A DNA stretch of 12,090 nucleotides from Paracoccaceae bacterium (GTDB lineage: Bacteria > Pseudomonadota > Alphaproteobacteria > Rhodobacterales > Rhodobacteraceae), in contig SKMM01000072.1 of assembly GCA_007121055.1 (NCBI GenBank), positions 1 to 12,090 of the forward strand. Direction: 5' to 3'. The position numbers were made by a program, and so were the translations under genes. Below are positions 7,901 through 12,090 of the stretch, piece by piece. Every line of letters begins with the position of its first letter. The stretch's first letter is position 1. A model generated the notes under the pieces. The model worked only from the letters and a program-made list of their open reading frames with translations, was not told where the DNA came from and did no database searches.

Positions 7901-8143
7901 TCAGGTGTCCCTGCAGGAGAAGTGCTGGTCCAGGAGCGCGTGCAGCTGCCGGGCGGTCTCCTCCGAAAACTGCAGCGTCTGGCTCAATTTGTCGGGCATC
8001 TGGCGCCCGGGTGAGCCGTAGGTGTTGAGTTGCAAGACCCGCCGCTCATCCATGTCGCACACCATGTAGCGACAGACCACCTGGGTCGGGTGCAGGCCGC
8101 GGATTTCTCGCTCATCCTGTTCAAGCGGGCTTGCGAAAGCCAT
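7901..8143 (-). CDS. Small conserved protein between trpF and trpB
   Basis: An 80-residue protein without signal peptide or membrane segment. The core RRVLQLNTYGSPGRQMPDKL followed by SQTLQFSEETARQLHALLDQ looks like a small alphaproteobacterial family of unknown function with the pattern VLQ(I/L)xTYGSxxR...PxKxSQTxQ(F/L), some members of which carry the doubtful label methionyl-tRNA formyltransferase-like. Start ATG at 8143 has AGGAG seven bases upstream and overlaps the trpF end by 23 bases; a GTG two codons earlier is less likely. It ends one base before trpB. Codon use matches its neighbours and it sits exactly between two tryptophan genes with no free space, so it is a real gene; its job is unknown. 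Confidence 0.85.
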   Translation of the reverse strand: MAFASPLEQDEREIRGLHPTQVVCRYMVCDMDERRVLQLNTYGSPGRQMPDKLSQTLQFSEETARQLHALLDQHFSCRDT

Positions 8144-8825
8144 GGTCACGCTCCTGGGCTGCGTCGATGAAGGCCACCATCTTGTCGGGGTCCTTGATTC
8201 CCGGCGCGGACTCGACCCCCGAGGAGACGTCGACCTGCGTGGCCCCCGTCAGTCGGATCGCCTCGGCCACATTCGCCGCGGTCAACCCGCCGGCCAGCAT
8301 CCAGGGCCCGGCCCAGCGTCGGCCCACCAGCAGCCTCCAGTCGAAGGCGAGGCCGTTGCCGCCGGGCAGGGCGGCATCCGCCGTGGGCCGGGCATCGACG
8401 AGGATCTGGTCGGCGGCCCGCGCATGGAGGTCGAGCTGCGGCAGATCCTCGGGCCCGCCCAGCGCCACGGCCTTCATCACCGGCAGGCCCGACCGCGCCC
8501 GGATCTGCGCCACCCGCTCGGGCGTTTCCGTCCCATGGGCCTGGAGCATGTCGAGCGGCACCCGCGCCAGGATCGCGTCGAGCAGATCGTCGTCCGCGTC
8601 CACCACAAGGCCCACCTTGGCCAGCCCCGGCGGCGCCGCCAGGGCCGCGGTCCGGGCCTCCTCGATCGTCAGGGACCGGGGCGAGGGCGGGTAGAAGACG
8701 AAACCCACATAGGCAGCCCCGGCGCGGGCCGCAGAAGCCACATCGCCGGGGGTGCGGAGGCCGCAGATCTTCACATGGGTGGAGGGGGCGCCGGGCAACC
8801 CCGGGCCGCCGGTTTCAACGGGCAA
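8121..8825 (-). CDS. trpF: Phosphoribosylanthranilate isomerase
   Basis: Catalyses the Amadori rearrangement of N-(5-phosphoribosyl)anthranilate to the ribulose form, third step of tryptophan synthesis; a (beta/alpha)8 barrel. The catalytic cysteine is in HVKICGL (Cys21 in this numbering), the catalytic aspartate in ILVDARP (Asp144), and the phosphate-binding loops are LAGGLTAANVAEAI (178-190) and DVSSGVE (199-205). GFVFYPPSPR (41-50) is also family-typical. There is no in-frame ATG: the frame begins at TTG (8825), which overlaps the LapA-type stop by eleven bases with AGGGG about ten bases upstream; a GTG at 8774 would give 217 residues, closer to the usual length, but without a ribosome-binding site. 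Coupled to its neighbours on both sides. Confidence 0.95.
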   Translation of the reverse strand: MPVETGGPGLPGAPSTHVKICGLRTPGDVASAARAGAAYVGFVFYPPSPRSLTIEEARTAALAAPPGLAKVGLVVDADDDLLDAILARVPLDMLQAHGTETPERVAQIRARSGLPVMKAVALGGPEDLPQLDLHARAADQILVDARPTADAALPGGNGLAFDWRLLVGRRWAGPWMLAGGLTAANVAEAIRLTGATQVDVSSGVESAPGIKDPDKMVAFIDAAQERDHGFRKPA

Positions 8826-9195
8826 TCTGGCGCGGCCCCTGGCCCTTGTCGAGGATCGACAGCACGTCGTCGCCCTCCCGCTGGGAACCTCCGCCCTCGC
8901 GGGCGATCTTGGCGCGCAGCTGGCGGGCCTCGGCCCGGGCCCGCGCGGCGTCCGCCCGGTGGCGGTATTCCCGCAGCCATTCCCAGATGAAGCCGATCAG
9001 CAGGCCGACACCGACCCCCATCAGGATCACCAGGAAGACCGGCAGCTCGATGCTCTGGTTGTACCCGACGAAGGCCGCCAGATCCTCGGGCAGAAGCTGC
9101 AGCGTCATCGGCCCGCGGTTGGCCAGCGACAGCACCACGATGGCGCCCGCCAGCACCGCAAGGACGAGAATCTTCAAGAACTTCAGGACCACCAT
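8815..9195 (-). CDS. LapA-domain inner-membrane protein
   Basis: A 126-residue protein of the LapA/DUF1049 type: a first membrane helix at about 5-24 (LKFLKILVLAVLAGAIVVL), a loop, a second at 51-71 (LPVFLVILMGVGVGLLIGFIW), then a basic, Ala/Arg-rich coiled coil at about 72-100 in the cytoplasm and a polar tail. In E. coli LapA acts with LapB in control of lipopolysaccharide synthesis; no lapB follows here, so that role cannot be carried over. The ATG at 9195 lies five bases after the ihfB stop, with GGAGG inside the end of ihfB. The same frame is open far upstream but there it only shadows ihfB. Position between ihfB and trpF fits the conserved order in Rhodobacterales. Confidence 0.9.
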   Translation of the reverse strand: MVVLKFLKILVLAVLAGAIVVLSLANRGPMTLQLLPEDLAAFVGYNQSIELPVFLVILMGVGVGLLIGFIWEWLREYRHRADAARARAEARQLRAKIAREGGGSQREGDDVLSILDKGQGPRQIAR

Positions 9196-9200
9196 GCCCG

Positions 9201-9488
9201 TCAGACCTCCCTGTTGTTGAGCCTGTCGCGCAGCAGTTTGCCGGTCTTGAAGAACGGCACCGCCTTGCGTTCGACATCCACCGCCTCGCCGGTGCGGGGA
9301 TTGCGGCCCGTGCGCGCGTCGCGGACCTTGACCGAAAAGGCGCCGAACCCGCGCAACTCGACCCGGTCGCCGCGGGCCATGGCCTCGATGATTTCCCTGA
9401 ACACCGTGCCCACGATCTGTTCGACATCGCGCTGGGTCAGATGGGTGTTCTCTGCGGCGATCTTCTGGATCAGCTCCGACCGGATCAT
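9201..9488 (-). CDS. ihfB: Integration host factor beta subunit
   Basis: A 95-residue HU/IHF-family protein. With IhfA it forms the heterodimer that bends DNA sharply at specific sites, for replication initiation, recombination and sigma-54 promoters. The dimer helices at 1-40 are followed by the signature ELRGFGAFSVKVRDARTGRN (44-63) and the beta-arm proline that intercalates into DNA (RNPRTGE, Pro64). The start IRSELIQKIA and GFGAF..R.ARTGRNP are those of IHF-beta rather than HU. The ATG at 9488 has GGGGGGAC about six bases before it. It has its own likely promoter at 9545-9573 and heads the ihfB - LapA-type - trpF - small gene - trpB group. Confidence 0.97.
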   Translation of the reverse strand: MIRSELIQKIAAENTHLTQRDVEQIVGTVFREIIEAMARGDRVELRGFGAFSVKVRDARTGRNPRTGEAVDVERKAVPFFKTGKLLRDRLNNREV

Positions 9489-9544
9489 GACATGTCCCCC
9501 CCGGGGTGGCGCTCATGGTCGGCGCCGGTGTTTTCCCGCCGGCA

Positions 9545-9573
9545 ACTATAGGGGAATTCGCAGCCGGCACAAA
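9545..9573 (-). promoter_or_regulatory. Probable ihfB promoter
   Basis: On the minus strand TTTGTG (9568-9573), a 17-base spacer and TATAGT (9545-9550) resemble a sigma-70-type promoter; transcription would start near 9538, about 50 bases before ihfB. It lies after the rpsA terminator, so ihfB and the genes behind it can be expressed apart from rpsA. Confidence 0.55.
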
Positions 9574-9580
9574 GGGGAAA

Positions 9581-9592
9581 GGCACGCGTGCC
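9581..9592. repeat. Perfect 12-base palindrome upstream of the ihfB promoter
   Basis: GGCACGCGTGCC is an exact palindrome eight bases upstream of the putative -35 of ihfB and downstream of the rpsA terminator. It could be an operator; nothing in the window identifies a regulator. Confidence 0.35.
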
Positions 9593-9613
9593 GGTTCCGC
9601 ATGACGCGAAACG

Positions 9614-9632
9614 GCCCCGCCTGTGGCGGGGC
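9614..9632 (-). terminator. rpsA terminator
   Basis: GCCCCGCC, loop of three, GGCGGGGC: a perfect eight-base stem about 30 bases after the rpsA stop. On the minus strand it is followed by CGTTTCG, a short T-containing tail, so a Rho-independent terminator is likely, perhaps leaky given the promoter and operon behind it. Confidence 0.7.
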
Positions 9633-9659
9633 AGTCGCAGCCGGGTCACATCGCCCGGA

Positions 9660-11342
9660 TCAGTTGCCGGATTTCTTGAGCGCTGCGCCCAGGATGTCGC
9701 CCAGCGAAGCGCCCGAGTCGGACGAGCCGTACTGCTCCACGGCTTCCTTCTCCTCGGCGATCTCGCGGGCCTTGATGGACAGGCCCAGACGCCGGGTCTT
9801 GGGGTCGACCGAGGTGACGCGGGCGTCAACCTTGTCGCCCACCTGGAAACGGTCGGGCCGCTGCTCGGCGCGGTCGCGGCTGAGGTCGGAGCGGCGGATG
9901 AACGACTTGGCGCCGTTGTACTCCACCTCGATGCCGCCCTCCTCGATGGCGGTCACCACCACGGTCACGATCGAGCCGCGCTTCACGCCGTCCACGGCCT
10001 CGGTGAAGCTCTCCTGGCCCAGCGCCTTCACCGACAGCGAGATGCGCTCGCGCTCGGTGTCGATCTCGGTGACCACCGCCTTGACCATGTCGCCCTTGCG
10101 GTAGTTCTGGATCGCCTCGTCGCCGCGCTGGTCCCAGCTCAGGTCCGAGAGGTGCACCATGCCGTCGATGTCGCCGTCGAGGCCCACGAACAGACCGAAT
10201 TCGGTGATGTTCTTGACCTCGCCCTCGATCTCGGTCCCCACGGGATGCGACTCGGCGAACAGCTCCCACGGGTTGCGCATGGTCTGCTTGAGGCCCAGCG
10301 ACACCCGCCGCTTGGCGGTGTCGATCTCCAGCACCATGACCTCGACCTCTTGCGAGGTGGAGACGATCTTGCCCGGGTGCACGTTCTTCTTGGTCCAGGA
10401 CATCTCGGACACATGCACGAGGCCCTCGACCCCCGGCTCCAGCTCCACGAAGGCGCCGTAGTCGGTGATGTTGGTGACCCGGCCCTTGTGCACCGAATCC
10501 AGCGGGAAGTTCAGCGCCACCGAATCCCACGGATCGGCCTGCAGCTGCTTCATGCCAAGGCTGATGCGGTGGGTGTCCTTGTTGATCTTGATGATCTGGA
10601 CCTTCACCGTCTCGCCGATGGTGACGATTTCCGAGGGGTGGTTGACCCGGCGCCACGCCATGTCGGTGACATGCAGCAGGCCGTCCACACCGCCCAGATC
10701 CACGAAGGCGCCGTATTCGGTGATGTTCTTGACCACACCGTCCACCGCGTCGCCCTCGTTCAGCTTGCCGATGACCTCGGCGCGCTGCTCGGCGCGGCTC
10801 TCTTCCAGGATGGCGCGGCGCGACACGACGATGTTGCCCCGGCGGCGGTCCATCTTGAGGATCTGGAACGGCTGCTTCAGCCCCATCAGGGGGCCGGCAT
10901 CCCGCACCGGGCGCACATCGACCTGGGAGCCGGGCAGGAACGCCACGGCGCCGCCCAGATCGACCGTGAAGCCGCCCTTGACCCGGCCGAAGATCGCGCC
11001 TTCGACGCGGTTCTCGTCGGCATAGGCCTTCTCCAGACGGTCCCAGGCGGCCTCGCGGCGGGCCTTGTCACGGCTGATGACGGCTTCGCCGCGGGCGTTC
11101 TCGACGCGGTCCAGGAACACCTCGACCTCGTCGCCCACGTTGACGTTGGGCGCTTCGCCGGGGTTCGCGAATTCCTTGAGCTCGACGCGGCCTTCCATCT
11201 TGTAGCCGACATCGATGATGGCCTGCCCCGCCTCGATGGCGATGACGCGGCCCTTGACGACGCTGCCCTCGTTGGGCGTGTCGATTTCGAGGCTTTCGTT
11301 CAGGAGGGCCTCGAACTCCTCCATGGTGGCCTTGGCGCACAT
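9660..11342 (-). CDS. rpsA: 30S ribosomal protein S1
   Basis: A 560-residue S1 with six S1 RNA-binding (OB-fold) domains at about 25-93, 112-177, 196-264, 283-351, 370-438 and 455-524. The first two are the ribosome-binding type (VVKGRVIAIEAGQAIIDVGY; EGAIFGRVKGGFTVDLGGAV), the later ones the mRNA-binding type (DGVVKNITEYGAFVDLGGVD; GRVTNITDYGAFVELEPGVE). S1 helps the 30S subunit bind and unfold mRNA leaders. The tail EQYGSSDSGASLGDILGAAL is typical of alphaproteobacterial S1. The ATG at 11342 was chosen because AAGGA precedes it by twelve bases and MCAKATMEEFEALLNESLEI matches the family start; 37 further upstream codons in frame are not S1-like. The upstream promoter at 11480-11508 gives a long leader. 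cmk, which often precedes rpsA elsewhere, is absent here. Confidence 0.98.
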   Translation of the reverse strand: MCAKATMEEFEALLNESLEIDTPNEGSVVKGRVIAIEAGQAIIDVGYKMEGRVELKEFANPGEAPNVNVGDEVEVFLDRVENARGEAVISRDKARREAAWDRLEKAYADENRVEGAIFGRVKGGFTVDLGGAVAFLPGSQVDVRPVRDAGPLMGLKQPFQILKMDRRRGNIVVSRRAILEESRAEQRAEVIGKLNEGDAVDGVVKNITEYGAFVDLGGVDGLLHVTDMAWRRVNHPSEIVTIGETVKVQIIKINKDTHRISLGMKQLQADPWDSVALNFPLDSVHKGRVTNITDYGAFVELEPGVEGLVHVSEMSWTKKNVHPGKIVSTSQEVEVMVLEIDTAKRRVSLGLKQTMRNPWELFAESHPVGTEIEGEVKNITEFGLFVGLDGDIDGMVHLSDLSWDQRGDEAIQNYRKGDMVKAVVTEIDTERERISLSVKALGQESFTEAVDGVKRGSIVTVVVTAIEEGGIEVEYNGAKSFIRRSDLSRDRAEQRPDRFQVGDKVDARVTSVDPKTRRLGLSIKAREIAEEKEAVEQYGSSDSGASLGDILGAALKKSGN

Positions 11343-11479
11343 GTGGTTGGTCGTTCCTTTTCGGTTCGGTTTACGGGCCTGGCGGTTGTCTCCGCCGGTC
11401 TGTAGGCTGCTGCCCGAAACGCCATGCCGCGGCCCGGCCGCGCCGGACCGCACAGCAGACGCTGCCGGTGATGCCGCGG

Positions 11480-11508
11480 GCTATAGGCGGTGTCGGGCGT
11501 TGATGCAA
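11480..11508 (-). promoter_or_regulatory. rpsA promoter
   Basis: On the minus strand TTGCAT (11503-11508), a 17-base spacer and TATAGC (11480-11485) form a good sigma-70-type promoter. Transcription should begin near 11473, giving an untranslated leader of about 130 bases before rpsA, long enough for regulation such as S1 acting on its own mRNA, as known in E. coli. Confidence 0.7.
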
Positions 11509-11517
11509 GGCCCGCGC

Positions 11518-11531
11518 GGACCGCGCGGTCC
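11518..11531. promoter_or_regulatory. Perfect 14-base palindrome upstream of the rpsA -35
   Basis: GGACCGCGCGGTCC is an exact palindrome ending nine bases before the rpsA -35 hexamer, with an overlapping copy of CCGCGCGG at 11512-11519, just left of the second one at 11521-11528. Placement suggests an operator or activator site; it could also form part of the terminator zone of the VWA-like gene. Confidence 0.4.
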
Positions 11532-11588
11532 GGCCTCGGCATGCACGGCGGGTCAGGGCGGGTCCGCAGCTCCGGCTCGCCGGCTGAC

Positions 11589-11619
11589 CGGCGGCGGCCA
11601 TTCATCCGCACCGCCGCCG
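11589..11619 (-). terminator. Hairpin after the VWA-like gene
   Basis: CGGCGGCGG (11589-11597) pairs with CCGCCGCCG (11611-11619) around a 13-base loop, twelve bases after the stop of the VWA-like gene. It probably ends that transcript before the rpsA promoter. No T tract. Confidence 0.5.
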
Positions 11620-11631
11620 CAGGACCGATCG

Positions 11632-12090
11632 TCAGCGCCCGAGATCCACCACCCGGCCGAAGGCGGGCTTGCGCCCGGGTGCCCCCGGCACGGCCCAGAT
11701 CACCGGCACCCGACCCGGCGCCGGGCCCAGCGGCCCGTCGAGATCGGTGAGGATCACGATCGCCGAGGGCCCCAGCCCCGCCGCCGCCTCGATCACCGGG
11801 CCGAAATCGGTGCCCCCGCCCCGGCCCAGCGGCAGGGCGCGGATCTCGTCCTCCCAGGAGGCGCCCTGCATGCGCCGGATGCCCTGCACCTGGGTGTCGA
11901 AGGGCAGCACATGCACCTCCGCCCCCGTGCGCCGGCCGATCCCCGCGATCTGGCCCGCAAACAGCGCCAGCCGCGCGTTGTCGATGGAGGTCGAGCAATC
12001 CACCCCCACCGCCAGCCGCGCCGCCCGCGGCATCGGCGCCATGCCCGGCTCGAAGCCCGGGATGGGCCGGCCGCGGGCCCGGGCGTCGGA
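11632..12090 (-). CDS. VWA-like domain protein (DUF2201 type), C-terminal part
   Basis: The last 152 residues of a gene that runs off the right edge; the frame is open to the final base, so the ATG at 12042 is internal. The segment ARLAVGVDCSTSID carries an Asp-x-Ser-x-Ser MIDAS-like metal site, GRGGGTDFGPVIEAAAGL gives the conserved Thr, and SAIVILTDLDGP the later acidic position, as in a von Willebrand factor A fold. The phrase PIPGFEPG just before the domain and the short ending FGRVVDLGR fit the C-terminal half of DUF2201 proteins, which join a metallopeptidase-like N-terminal part to a VWA-like domain. Such genes often sit beside a MoxR-type AAA ATPase; that would be to the right, outside the window. 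Function unknown. Confidence 0.8.
   Translation of the reverse strand, partial: SDARARGRPIPGFEPGMAPMPRAARLAVGVDCSTSIDNARLALFAGQIAGIGRRTGAEVHVLPFDTQVQGIRRMQGASWEDEIRALPLGRGGGTDFGPVIEAAAGLGPSAIVILTDLDGPLGPAPGRVPVIWAVPGAPGRKPAFGRVVDLGR

Noticed and set aside
6310..8028. 572-codon plus-strand open frame across trpB
   Set aside because: Antisense to trpB, rich in Arg, His, Pro and Gln; no domain visible.
9588..11405. 605-codon plus-strand open frame across rpsA
   Set aside because: Antisense to S1; its regular repeats only mirror the S1 domains.

Overview
The window is high-GC chromosomal DNA from an alphaproteobacterium, most likely of the order Rhodobacterales (Rhodobacter/Paracoccus/Roseobacter group). 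Three things point there: the close match of the RecA, S1 and IHF-beta proteins to what I know from that group; the gene order rpsA - ihfB - lapA-type gene - trpF - small conserved gene - trpB; and a Rhodobacter-type LexA box (GTTC-N7-GATC) upstream of recA. These assignments come from reading the translations, not from a database search.

Left end (1 to about 1500) looks like the worn edge of an accessory region. The first 100 bases are only about 45% G+C. At 103-127 there is what looks like the 3' end of a serine tRNA gene followed by a T tract, with no tRNA body to its left. This is the usual scar left by an integrase at one end of a genomic island. It is followed by the C-terminal remnant of a type I restriction enzyme R subunit (hsdR, minus strand), which butts against a coding-looking but unrecognised plus-strand relic.

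Middle left (1499-4254): an MltB-family lytic murein transglycosylase lipoprotein on the plus strand converges on a minus-strand pair, a small PAPS-type sulfotransferase-like protein followed by an MBL-fold hydrolase that overlaps it. Middle (4255-6430): recA on the plus strand with its SOS box, leader hairpin and terminator, then a class I glutamine amidotransferase-like (peptidase C26) gene. This converges on trpB.

Right half (6673 to the end), all minus strand: a VWA-like (DUF2201-type) gene runs off the right edge. Next come a clear promoter, a long leader and rpsA (ribosomal protein S1) with its terminator. Then a second promoter is followed by the tightly packed group ihfB, LapA-domain membrane protein, trpF, an 80-residue conserved small protein and trpB. 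It joins translation (S1), nucleoid architecture (IHF) and tryptophan synthesis (TrpF, TrpB) in one transcriptional neighbourhood; trpA is not in the window.

Most of the window is core genome. I did not find an obviously new multi-gene system. The points most worth a second look are the probable tRNA-type attachment scar with flanking inverted repeats, the unrecognised relic beside hsdR, the small gene wedged between trpF and trpB, and a perfect 14-base palindrome just upstream of the rpsA promoter.
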